From the NCBI GenBank assembly GCA_002081555.1, contig KV921080.1:1-41869 (forward strand): 41,869 nt of DNA. Reading direction: 5' to 3'. The position numbers and the translations under genes were made by a program. This DNA comes from Protostelium mycophagum. Its lineage: Eukaryota > Evosea > Variosea > Protosteliida > Protosteliaceae. The notes beneath the pieces were generated by a model, which worked only from the letters and a program-made list of their open reading frames with translations, was not told where the DNA came from and searched no databases. This document shows positions 31,106-41,547 of this stretch, in pieces. How positions within the stretch are numbered: the stretch's first letter is position 1; every line of letters starts with the position of its first letter.

Positions 31106-32859
31106 ATGTCCAAATCGAAGAGGAAGCAGCCACTAAAACTTGCTGCAAACGATCCCACCTTTGCTTATAGACCATTTAACTTCACTGATGAATTGAAAAA
31201 GATCATGCACTCCTCTGGAGATCATGCTAAGCCAGAACAACCAGCTGCACAAGCATTGGAGGTATTCGCTTTTAGAGTCTCTGTTCATTTTACAGTTAAC
31301 TGTTTGATGCTTGATCTTGTATATACCAAGTTTTGCTATTATTTATACCAGGGTATTGATGGGGTGATCAAAATCAAATTCATTCTATTTGATAGATCAA
31401 TTGTAAACTTCCATTGAATCACCTAGGTCTTATGCAGAAGAAGGCTTCGAGCTATTGTTGATAATCTCATCAATTTGGTAGACAACAGAGCTCTAGTCCC
31501 AATCATTAATGAGCCTGTGCCTCCGAAGGTGAGTTTCTTTTTTTATTATTTTCCTTTTGCATCTAATTTGGTTTTTTCGAGACAGTCATAGAATCATCAT
31601 GATACATGTTTTCAAGATGGGAATGCCTAAAGAACATTTCTTCTCTGACCATTCTTACCGAATTCTTCGGTAATTACCGTGATATGTCACGGTACAGAAG
31701 ACATATTCCACACAATTTATTTCTGTTTCTAAGAGATGATCAGAGCGAACCTCCCAGTAAGAAGAGGAAGACAAATAAAGACAACGCAGACACCAACTTC
31801 TTCTGGCTCGAACTTGCCGTCCAAGGGAGTAAAGATGATGTCGATGACGTGTCCATCGATGAGACAATACAAGCACTCCAAGAATATGTGGACATAAAGA
31901 GGCTGAAGCACGTGAGTAGAATTTACCTAATTACTGGAAAATCTGATAGACCGTTGTAGATTCACAAATTTTTGAGATTGGGAGTTAAGTTTAAAGACTC
32001 TGCAGTTGAAGCTGCTGGTGGCAATGAAGGTGAGTCTTTGGACATGATCTCTTAAAATGATCTTCATGAAAATGTTTTCACCGTCTAAATAACTCCCACA
32101 GCCTCTGATGATGAAGATGATGATGACTTTTCTCTTCTGAATGAGATCTCCAGACCCGATCTAGATCTCACCACAGATGATTCATCCGATGATTTCAGAA
32201 AGAATCGGAGGTTGAGGAGGGATGCCATCACGAGAGATTATACCAAAGATGAGTATCTGCACTTTGTCGCATGCTCTCAATATTCGTTTGTGAGGCCCAA
32301 GAAGACATCGGCGAGATTTCAAGGTGAGAATGTCCTCCGAAATCCCCCAGAGATTTCTCAGAACATCCATGGAATGATGATGGAATTTTTGGAGGGAATT
32401 CGCAGAAAACTCAGGAAAATTGACGGAAAATAGAGTGGTTTGACCTGATGGTCACGCTGGCGGGGCACAGGCCGCTAAGATTAGAAAAATACGGCTTAGA
32501 GTTGATTGCACAGTGCTTGTACGAATTCGCAACGGAAACTGTGTGGCAAGCCCGCGAAAAAGTACTTTTTGAGTTTTTTAGCTGATTTTTCTATGGATGG
32601 TCAAAGCATTCGAGAAAACAAATAATCTTTCTGTGATCAAAAACTTATGTCGTTGTAGATGCTTTACAATTACTTATCAGCTGCAAACCCCAACATGACA
32701 ATGGACGAGCTTGTCACCCCTGACAACATCTCCATGCACCTGGGGTTTGTCCCCCCCCTGCAAGTTGTAGATCTACCCCCTCTCTACAACACGGATTTAC
32801 TGTCTAAACCAGTACAAATAAAACAAGAGCCTGGGTTCATCAAAGAGGAACCCGCTTGA
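31106..32859 (+). CDS. SPT3-like SAGA complex subunit (histone-fold protein)
   Basis: SPT3 is a SAGA coactivator subunit with paired histone folds that helps deliver TBP. Seven exons splice in phase: 31106-31261, 31427-31528, 31744-31911, 31960-32029, 32102-32323, 32434-32561, 32659-32859; 348 residues. The N-terminal FNFTDELKKIMHSSGD resembles the first histone-fold helix. The best match is C-terminal: YTKDEYLHFVACSQYSFVRP with FQEWFDLM and LELIAQCLYEFATETV aligns with the SPT3 pattern of Tyr, acidic, Cys/Arg-Gln-x-SF, then a helix. A basic segment (KKRKTNKDN) and an acidic run (SDDEDDDDF) lie between. The last residues hold two sumoylation-type sites (IKQEP and IKEEP). The first histone fold is divergent, so another histone-fold coactivator subunit is an alternative. 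Confidence 0.62.
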
Positions 32860-33482
32860 AGAAATTTGACTTTTGTCCTCTTAATTCGAAAAAAATTTGA
32901 CAGTCAAAGATCCGACTCCAAATAGCTACGGTTAGAAACCGCGAGGAATCGCGGTTCTTGACGAGAACTCACTGTACGGATTGATTTGAATTGTGTGCAA
33001 TGTGTACGAACCTCTTCGGAATGATCTCATCTACAATCTTGCGGAGCAACCATAAAAATGTGAGATGAAACACAGATCCTGTATAGTTCTTAAATCGCAA
33101 CAAATCTTTTCGGTTCCAAAGGGACGGCCTCCTTTCTTGCCCAAATGCGTACGCATCCTTTTTCGCCCAGGGATCCGACAATAAATCGTTCAGTGCAAAT
33201 TCCAACAAAAGTTGTTGTCATCTGCCGTCTGCTCTATTTTCGAGGATAATAGTCGATGTGGTGGCAGCTCCTAGTCGGGTTGTCTGTAGCAACTGTCTGC
33301 TGATCTCTTGACTCTACTATCAAATTTGTGGTTTTCTCCCAGTTTAATGTGCCGCTTTGGCATATGATGACACTCGTAAGGAAATCTCGGAGAAAAGACT
33401 TGATCTGACAGGTCCGTTGACGGCAGAACAACGAAAGTCGAACTGAAAAAATTCAATTTTCAGGCACACAAGACAAAGCAAC
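32860..33482. other. SPT3-like / kinase intergenic region
   Basis: No recognised gene. A 7-bp perfect hairpin (AACCGCG at 32937-32943, CGCGGTT at 32950-32956) follows the SPT3-like gene; no AATAAA is near its stop. A 79-codon frame on the minus strand (33208-32969) has plausible composition but no known family, and its exon status is open. Confidence 0.5.
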
Positions 33483-34407
33483 ATGCACCTTTTGAATTCT
33501 ACGTATGAGACGACGCATTTGATATCTGCTGGATCCAGCGGGACTGTCTATCTCGCCAAAGACATTAGAACTGGGGAGAGGGTCGCCATCAAGATCATTG
33601 AGAGGGCGAATAGAATGAAGAGGATCTTGAATGAGATTAAAGCCAACCAGATCCTGAATGGGGCAGGCAAGGGATTCTGCCGCCTCTTAGACTACTTCGA
33701 GTCCGCAAATAAGATGGTGAACAATCGATATACTTTCGAATTATAGGGAGGCTGACTGGAAATCAGTTTTTGGTCTTTGAGCACATCAAAGGGGTGGATT
33801 TATTCACTCTTCTGGAACAAAGAAATTTCACACCACTGCCAGAAGAGGACACACGCCACATCGTATCCTCTGTTGCCCGCATTTTGAGCATCTGCAACTC
33901 AAAAGGCATCAACCATGGCGACATCAAACTGGAAAATGTGTGTAACTCATCCTCTAAAACCCACTCATTTCCTCCAGATCATGTTCAACAATGAGACGAA
34001 GGAGGTGACACTGATCGATTTTGGCCTGGTGCATTTCCACGATACAAGAGGTCGTGAGGCACTCTCTTCGGAGTTCTGTGGGAGTTTGGAGTATCTTTCT
34101 CCGGAGATTTGCCAACAAACTCCGTATTACGCATCGAGATCTGATGCATGGGCCCTTGGGATAACAGTACGTACTTTTATGAGTTTCAAAGGAATGAAAC
34201 TGAGAACACCAGGCGTACACATTGTTATTCGGGCAGTTTCCTTATGCTGCGGAGGAGATGTTGGCGGCAAAATGCCACCCCTTCCCCCCCGGGTCGACCA
34301 CCCTCCCCCTCCCTGACACCGGAATTTCCCAAGAATTTTCACGGAAGCTGTCAGGAGTATTGTGCATAGACCCCAAGAAGAGGGCACCGGTCAGAACACT
34401 ATTGTAG
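33483..34407 (+). CDS. Small Ser/Thr-type protein kinase, HGD variant of the catalytic loop
   Basis: A kinase-domain-only protein of 262 residues in four phase-0 exons: 33483-33716, 33767-33937, 33978-34166 and 34213-34407. Visible motifs: glycine loop ISAGSSGTVYLAK, ATP lysine in VAIKII, alpha-C glutamate likely in ILNEIKANQIL, hinge FLVFEHIKG, catalytic loop HGDIKLENIM, DFGLVHF, activation-segment end GSLEYLSPEI, and DAWALGITAYTLLFGQFPY. The HRD arginine is glycine, so activation-loop phosphorylation is probably not coupled in the usual way; catalytic Asp, Lys and Asn remain. The overall layout is CAMK/AMPK-like but I cannot place the subfamily. The in-frame stop is TAG at 34405-34407. Confidence 0.88.
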
Positions 34408-34846
34408 ATCTAGAAATTTTGCAAAGAATCGTGGAACACAAAAAATGTCAACTTTGGAGCTGCAATGATGCTCTAGAAAAGAAGGAAGATCGATCCAACG
34501 CTTGTAAAGAGTTGTAACAAAGTGCTTTTGTATATTTTTAAAGCCAGTTGCAATGTGCCGCCAAAAAGGTGGTGTTCACCGCGAACAACCTGACACACAC
34601 AGCTGTTCGACTTTTGCATAGTGGTTTCGAGTTCTCGGTAGCAACGCTTTAAGTCCACAGCAACAGCTTATTTAACTACCGTGTGTTCTTGCCGCATGTG
34701 GGAATTTGAGTCCGCCGCGCAATACACCATTGTGGCGGCCCAAACAAGTGTACAGAGTATTAATAGTCACAGTATTAGTATGTTGTGGAGAAAGAGAAGT
34801 AGATGAGATGGACTTTGAAGATCTACATAACATTTATTTATTTCCA
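34408..34846. other. Convergent interval between kinase and amylase genes
   Basis: No gene recognised. The amylase poly(A) hexamer (34842-34837, minus strand) lies 4 nt past its stop codon, the shortest such spacing outside the overlapping cases. Confidence 0.55.
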
Positions 34847-36800
34847 TCATTGCATCCACAATGCGATGGCTGAATGAGCTGTGATATTTCCTCTTAAAAT
34901 ACCCTGTGCATCAACCTGATACATCGATCCGCTACAATTCATGTTGCGATAATCCACAGAGTTGGCAATGTTGCAATCTGCTCATGTCAATGATGAGGAC
35001 AAATTTTCTTGGAAAACTCACAATATCCTGGCCTCAGCCCGGTTTGAAACTCTCTGCTGCATTCGGAATTCTCATTGTTGATCACCACAAAACCGAGGTC
35101 CTCCCTGCCAAAAGCCACCAGGTTCTTTCCTTGTGTTTGGATATGTGTGACAAGCTTTCCTTTTGCGGCGTTTCTGAAGGCGACCATATTCGCGATCCAT
35201 GGTGCTCTGTGGTCACATCTCCATCCATTTCGGTAGCAAATCACATCGTCCGCGCGTTCCCATCCTCCTGTTATTTTCAACCAAATTATTATAAATAAAT
35301 TATTTACAATTAATTAATATCTATTTGAAATTTCTAAAACCTTCACCTGGAGCGCCATCATCTTTGTCCGTCCAGTTGTAGCCTGATAAAACGGTCATAG
35401 TCGAGTAGTTCAGGGCCAAAGTGAACACGTGCGCGAGTTGGTAAGAGTTATTTGGACTTTTATAATTCAATCCACCCCCAGCGCTTCCCCTCTCAGTGTC
35501 ATGCTGTACATTTTAAGACCGCGAGTTTCTGATGAAATTTTGAATTACGCAAGAGACAAAAAGGTTGGTGATTTCAGATGCGTAAAAACCTCCGGACCAT
35601 CCTTCACCAAATAATGTGGGAGAGACCATGTCGGAGATTCCTAATGAAGAATCATTCAGATCCCATGATCAAGTCATGAGATTAAATATAAAAGAAGTTC
35701 AATTTCCGTAACTGTTCCTGTCACGAAAAAGATGCTAAAAATAGCTCACCCGATCTTGTGAAATGATCTCTGAGAGACCAAGTTCCAGGAAATGTCATAA
35801 CATGGCCAATTCCTGTATACATGGATGGCTTTACTTCAGAACCTTTGTCGAAGACGATCTTCGTGATTCAGATCATGCCGTGATCATCTCGTTCATATCG
35901 AGGTGCACGATGTTGGGTTTACCTCTTGCGTAATCAGCTCAAAAGGTTTTGGCAGGAGAGCGAGGATTGCAGCGATTTCTTTGGGATCGACATGCTTCGC
36001 TGCATCTATACGGAGACCATCTACTCCCACGTTTTGAAGATCAATTAAATACCCTTCCTCCATCAATAAATGTGATGATTTACGCCAAACAAAAAATTGA
36101 TGCGCATCAAATGAAATCGCCCACCTGCAATTGTCTTTTGGACTTTGGGCAAAGTTGTGTTCAGATCAGCGAGTGAAGCCAATTCGCATTCCCAGACATC
36201 AAACTTACGCCTCCAATTTTTGATGGGTCCATTATTGTGAAAGTCTGATGAAACTTCTTTAGACATTGAGGTTGAAAAGATATGATGTACCTGCTGCGGT
36301 GAAGCCCACAGAAGGATAATCAAAGTGGGACCAATATTGACCGTCAACACCCCTGCCACCAGAGTTTCCCGCCATATGGTTCAAGAGGGTGTCGACCAGC
36401 ACCTAAAAAATTTCAAATTTGAAAGGATGACGTTCGTTCACCTTGATGCCAACGGCGTGACACGCCTCAATCATGTTGATGAATTCGGCTCTGTTACCAC
36501 GACGGCCGGTGATGGTGTAGGACACAACTTGGTAGCCGGTCCACCACTCTCTCCCTTGTTTGGGTTCTTGTGGTGGAGATACCTGCGACGATAATAAATC
36601 ACCCAAACAGGTGATCATTGCATAATCGAAAAGATCATCATTCAGACCTGAACCCAGCCATAACCAAGGTGTGCGAGCATTGGACATTCTGCGGCTACAG
36701 AATTCCAATTCCATTCAAACAACTGGACGATCGTGTCGTTTCCACGGGTTTTTTGGGCACCGCCAAACACCAAGAGGGACAATAGAAGGAGGTAACGCAT
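34847..36800 (-). CDS. Secreted alpha-amylase (GH13, animal-type layout)
   Basis: Hydrolyses internal alpha-1,4 links of starch and glycogen. Signal peptide [16 protein letters not shown]; mature part opens [18 protein letters not shown], then [28 protein letters not shown] and [15 protein letters not shown]. Catalytic residues are all present: nucleophile Asp in [12 protein letters not shown], acid/base Glu in PFELITQE, and the third Asp in [13 protein letters not shown] (the usual Asn before His is Cys here). That last block needs a 45-nt intron whose exons join as FVSC and HDTER. The C-terminal beta domain reads [30 protein letters not shown] and [13 protein letters not shown], ending at TGA 34849-34847. 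The layout matches animal-type amylases of about 480-500 residues. It pairs functionally with the nearby secreted glucanase. Confidence 0.93.
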
Positions 36801-37088
36801 CTTGTCGAGATCGATGAGACTGTAATCACTCCGATCTGATTTACTTTTGCTATTTCCGAGGTGACACTTGAGTGATTGCTCGGCAATGTCAATACTGACA
36901 TAATTACGCAACTCCTGTAGATACTGAAGAACATGCATGTACCATCTACAAAGAGTCGCGTATTCGCGCTCACAATATCGAGCTTTCAAAATGTGCAATC
37001 AGGGAGTTAACATGGGTGATGTGGGATTTAAATAATTTCCAAAATAATTATTGAGTTGCGCACAACTGACCAAAAATACATTTGCTTC

Positions 37089-37094
37089 TTTATT
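37089..37094 (-). terminator. Poly(A) signal AATAAA overlapping stop of SLC35-like gene
   Basis: The minus strand reads AAA TAA AG at the end of the reading frame, so the hexamer spans the stop codon. Confidence 0.5.
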
Positions 37095-38982
37095 TTCGTA
37101 TGAGTGAGTACCACAAAGCGCCTGTGAGAGCCATCGCCACTCCCACAATGAGATCTGGTCGAATACTCTCCTTGAAAAAGATGATCCCGATCAGGATGAT
37201 GGCGATCGTCTTGACTTGCGATGAGACTGCGCTCGTGATTGGCGAGAAGATGCCGATGACAAAGAAGGTCGAGACATTCAGTGCCGCAGAGACCAAGCAA
37301 GAGAGAACAAAGTACATCTGTGATGCGTCAGTGATGATGCGAAATGATGCTTCAAGTGGCCATTTAGTTGGTTTTTCCGACGCACTGCGGTAACTTGTGC
37401 GAAATAAGCATACGAGCTGCATAAGTGTCTGCCACCAAGGACCAAAGCGTCTCTTAAAAAATGGAACATTATGATAAGGACCTCCTCACCCACAGTGACC
37501 AACTGACTTCGATCTGCCAGCCAGCGTGGAAGTCATCGATGAGGGGGACGAGGAGCAACATGAAGAGTGTGTTGCAACGCATCTGGTGGAAGGACAACAA
37601 CATCGGCGAGGCGTCCCATTCCTTTTGCTTGGCGCCCATCAACTTGGATCATTTTAATTTTCTTCAAATTTATTTTAATTTTGTGTCGTCTTTTTTATCT
37701 AAAAAAACGGGAAGGGAAGATTTGAAAATCCGGAGCAGAATTTTGAATTGAAAATATAAAAATATATAAAAATTAAAAATAGAAAAAATAAAAATATAAA
37801 AAATATATTCAAAAAAAGCCCACTATGTTGGCAATGGACTGACTTCCAACAGCCACCGTGATGATGAGAAGTCCCAGAGAACTCGTGTGTACATCGCGGA
37901 CCGTTGCTATGGCAACGCTGAAAATCAAGAGTGCCAGTGCGTACAAAGTCTTGTTGGAAAATGACTGTCAGCTTCAGCTTAAGAGATCACGGTAATAAAC
38001 GTGATCTTTTCCATTAAAATCGGACTTTCAGAAATCACTCAAAGAATTTTCAGGAAGATTTCTTGAGCATAAAACTCCCGCAGAAAAATATTGTTGTAGT
38101 TGACGCACCTTATTGTACCAGACTGTCTCTATGGTGACCATAAATGGAATTCCCAGTAGTTTTGATAATTGATAGACACCAATAGAATTATATTTCAAAC
38201 TTAGATTTGATGCGACGATGCCTGATGAAAATCAATTCATATGATGCAATGTGATCATGGCAAAAAAGATTAATTTTTCATCAATTGTTTTGTTCAAAAA
38301 TCTCTACCCGGCGGACACGCATTTGTACATCTCACCAGTTGCCATGTGATACACGGTAACGTTAACGTGTTACTCACAGCAACAGAGCGGTAGTCACCGC
38401 AAGATTTTGTCGTCAAAAAAACGTTCAAGGAGGTTTTTCGGAGATCTTCGCCAACATTGATGATCTTTGATTGGATCCAGAAAGACCACATTGCTCACGA
38501 AAATATTGCACTATGTTTAAAAGAAGGCGCATCGTGTACACGATGCAAAAATGAGCTCCTACCGAGTGTGTTGATTGCTGACATCTTCGCTATGCCATCC
38601 CAAGGCAGCGGTTTATACTCAAACATCCGCAAATAGAGTAATATATAAAGACACATCGTTGTGAGTGCAAAGTTGAGCCACATCAGAGCACCAACTGCTC
38701 GTGTTACATCCATGAAATTGTCGTTGATCAACTCACCATATTGGAAACCTGACAAGAATAGATGTTTGTTGATGGCAATCAACAGAAGAGCTGACCCTGT
38801 GTTCACAACTAATGCAACATATCCCGCCGTTCTATCCTCTTGTGGTGATGATGTTTGTGTTGGTAATGTGAACTCGTTTGATCCCTTTTGGAAAGGGCTG
38901 TCTGAGGAGAAATCAATCCTGTTGAAAAAGAAATGATGATTTTCAACCAGATATAAAAGTCAAACTCACACACTGCTGACAT
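37090..38982 (-). CDS. SLC35E3-like nucleotide-sugar/triose-phosphate-type transporter
   Basis: Drug/metabolite-transporter fold protein of the SLC35/TPT group, about ten TM helices, expected in Golgi or ER; substrate not inferable. A short first exon (ATG at 38982-38980) probably reads MSAV into IDFSSDSPFQKGS. TM1 is VALVVNTGSALLLIAINKHLF, the family's NKxLF signature. Later exons give ASNLSLKYNSIGVYQLSKLL, IPFMVTIETVWYNK, YALALLIFSVAIATV, LLIITVAVGSQSIANI, EWDASPMLLSFHQM, then SAALNVSTFFVIG, SPITSAVSSQVKTIAIILIG and IIFFKESI, ending LIRK. The stop TAA (37092-37090) overlaps AATAAA (37094-37089). One middle junction near 37400 is unresolved. Confidence 0.88.
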
Positions 38983-39842
38983 CAAACAGAATATAGACAA
39001 TGTCTGGTGAAGAGCTTGATGTCGGCCAAAGATTCTAAAATAAATCAGGAAGCACCAGAAAGATTTTTTCTGTCAAAAATGGAGAAGCTGCGGCTTGGGG
39101 TGCTTCTCAAGATGCGCCGGAGGCGGACAAATTACTTCTGGAATAGCGCGTTAACAACGCAGGAGATTTTCGTTAACTAGCGCGATTCTACCATTCGTAG
39201 CTTCAGCTTGGGCGCTTCTCGCCTGGTTCTTCGGAAGATGCCAGCATTCACCAAAATTGACCAAGAAGTTACTGTGAATCGCATCAAGCTGGTTGCTTCG
39301 GAAGGGTTTCATGTGAGGAAGACCCAAGACACTGCAGGTCTGGTCCAACCAAGGCTTGATCTCTGTTCATTTGACGCTGGTTCGTTTTTGAATTTAATTT
39401 AATTTTTATAGTTTATCTACAACGAGCAGTTGTGACGCAATAAACCAAGCAAAAAAGTTGTTTTACAAGTGCTAGACAATTATTTTCTACAGATTTATAT
39501 AATTATGGATGCTACAAAGCATGTAACACTGGAATGCCTTATCGTTGTCTGGAGTGTTGTAGTATATTGGTAAGTGTCAATCCACAGAGCCAGGTTTCTT
39601 TGCAGTTTTCTTTGATTAGAAAAGACAATAAATATTTCGAAAAGACTCAGATTATTTAATATCCAATTTGTATTATTTTAATATCTAATACATTTATTAT
39701 ATTATAAATATAATTCCTGATCTTTTGCAGAAAAATCGTTGTAGTGCGCAGGTATTATTTGGTCTCGTGATAAAAATAGCATACGAAAATACATGACAGT
39801 ATACGAGGACGAAATGAACAAGTGTGTGTATTATTATAACAT
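38983..39842. other. Intergenic region, no supported gene; hairpin-rich then AT-rich
   Basis: The left part (about 39080-39230) has a GAGAAGC/GCTTCTC stem (near 39080-39107) and TAGCGCG repeated directly around paired GTTAAC sites (39144-39184). The right part is AT-rich. Overlapping short frames (39208-39402 plus, 39348-39151 minus) match nothing I know. It also serves as SLC35-like promoter and as the region downstream of the glucanase gene. Confidence 0.5.
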
Positions 39843-41247
39843 TTAGCAGGACTTGATGCCAGTCTGGCCCTTGTTAAGCCAGCCCTTCTCAAATGCAGCT
39901 CTGAGAGACCAGGAGTCTCCTCCACTGGTTTTGGACCATGCCCAGAAGGTCCACCCTCCTAAAAATAGATCAATAAGACGTAAACCAGATGTCATCTCCA
40001 TGATCAACACACCCTTCATCTTGTTGAAGGCATCGAGTTGAGCTTGCATCGCGGCGCGGCCGTCGCTGATGCCTCCGCATGACCACTCATCGATAACTCC
40101 GGGCTTGGGGTTCTTTTGGTTGTATTCGGAGACTTGACCGTTACGGTCGTATTTGATGTAGTTGAGCTTCTGTTGGTCACTCTGTCCCTCGAAGCCCCAG
40201 ATGTGGTACCAATGCATGGACCTTGAAGAGTGTCAGGTGATGAGATGGTGACGTCACTGACATGAAGACGTTGGTGTACTGAGGGGGGTTCATGAAGTTG
40301 GTCCATTCGGGTTGTGCGGTGTTCTGATTAGTGATGAGAGGATTAATGATGATGATGGCATTGGGGGCGTATTTTCGGATGCGTGGGTAAGCATTGAGAT
40401 AGTATGTCTTCAGGGTGGCAGTGTTGACTTTGGGCTCGTTAAGAAGGCAGAATCCCAAAAGAGCGGGGTTAGAACCATATCTCTGGGCGTACAACTCCAT
40501 GGAATCTATAGATTGGGCCTGCAGATGTCGGTATACATCCGGATGATCCAAAAAGTTGAAATAAATACCTGGTTGGCGGGGTACTTGTCCCAGTACTGAG
40601 TTCCGGGTGTGGGAGGTGCAGAGTGATCGTCTGAAGGTCCATTCAGCATACATCATGAAAATCAAATGCCCACCTCCATTCTGAGAACCTGGAGCGGCGT
40701 GGAGATCGATGATGATACCGACACCGTATTTGGCTCCCCATTGGAAGGCAAGGTCTATGAATTTAAGAGCTCCTGGAACGTAGTTGGTGGGCTCGACGTG
40801 CTGCTTGAGTTGGGCCTTAGCAACTCCACCAACAGTGTCGTAGATCTCCCACCAGCCGACGGGCAATCTCATAGCATTCAGATTGTTCTCAGACATGATT
40901 CTAAAGTCATCTTCGGTGACAAATGTTTGCCAGTGTTGCTGCATGACGGACTGGGCTTTGTTTCCAAGACACTCTTCTAATTTGGTGGTTCCAGGAGACG
41001 AGCCCTGGTTGCATCCATTGTTGTTCCACAACCAAGGAACCATCCATCCCTCTTGAATGAACCAAGATCCCAGGTTTCCTCCTCTAAGAGGATCCTGGCG
41101 GTTCTTTACTCTCTGAATAGGTCAGAAAATGACACGGCAAAATGTGTCCGATCTCACGCGAAGACGTTCTTGCAAGCAAGTAGAGTTGAGTGCGTGCGAG
41201 GAGGCCACTAAGATGCACAGTGCCAAGGCGAAGAGGCTGCGTGCCAT
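39843..41247 (-). CDS. Secreted GH5 exo-beta-1,3-glucanase
   Basis: Releases glucose from beta-1,3-glucan such as fungal cell-wall polymer. Exon 1 (41247-41158) encodes a signal peptide (MARSLFALALCILVASSHA) and splices over a 45-nt intron to 41112. Family blocks follow: RGGNLGSWFIQEGWM, GCNQGSS, MRLPVGWWEIYD, IIIDLHAAPGSQNG, then after an intron DDHSAPPTPGTQYWDKYPAN. The acid/base glutamate sits in LLNEPKVNT and the nucleophile probably in GVIDEWSCGG; the MHWYHIWG block precedes it after another intron (around 40245-40215). WTFWAWSK and the C-terminal helix complete the barrel. Stop at 39845-39843. The length, about 410-420 residues, suits the family. No AATAAA follows closely; only AATAAT variants. 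Confidence 0.9.
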
Positions 41248-41547
41248 TGTGTCCACGAAAAATGGATGCGACGACAAACATACCGCACAGAAAAGTCATG
41301 CGACAGTTCTTTGACATTCTTCGGTAACTACGCAAGACGAAAGGGTAAGGCAGCACCCAAAATGTGCAATTTCAAACGAAGACAAGGTATTTGGTTGCAG
41401 CTGTGGTCACATCCTAAAGCGGTCACGCCACCTCAGCTGCCAACATCGCTCATTGCGATGAAATATCTTCCTACCGATCTAACAGTTGAACACGATAATT
41501 ACCGAGGATCTTAACGCAGTGTGCAATCAAGCTTTGGACGAAGGTTT
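41248..41547. other. Glucanase upstream region
   Basis: About 300 bp between the glucanase start and the end of the dsRBD gene, both on the minus strand. Short overlapping frames only; presumably promoter and 3' UTR. Confidence 0.5.

Noticed and set aside
32937-32956. GC-rich hairpin after the SPT3-like gene as a histone-type 3' end
   Set aside because: It lacks the conserved histone stem-loop bases and a purine-rich downstream element.
34560-34660. GGTTTCGAGTTC-like stretch suggesting a tRNA T-arm
   Set aside because: No acceptor, D-arm or anticodon stem could be fitted around it.
36642-36998. Longer minus-strand amylase start at 36998
   Set aside because: The ATG at 36800 gives a textbook signal peptide; the extension is Cys/Arg-rich with no similarity and would bury the signal sequence.
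39080-39400. Hairpins and overlapping frames suggesting a small transposon remnant
   Set aside because: No terminal inverted repeats with target-site duplication and no transposase-like residues could be identified.
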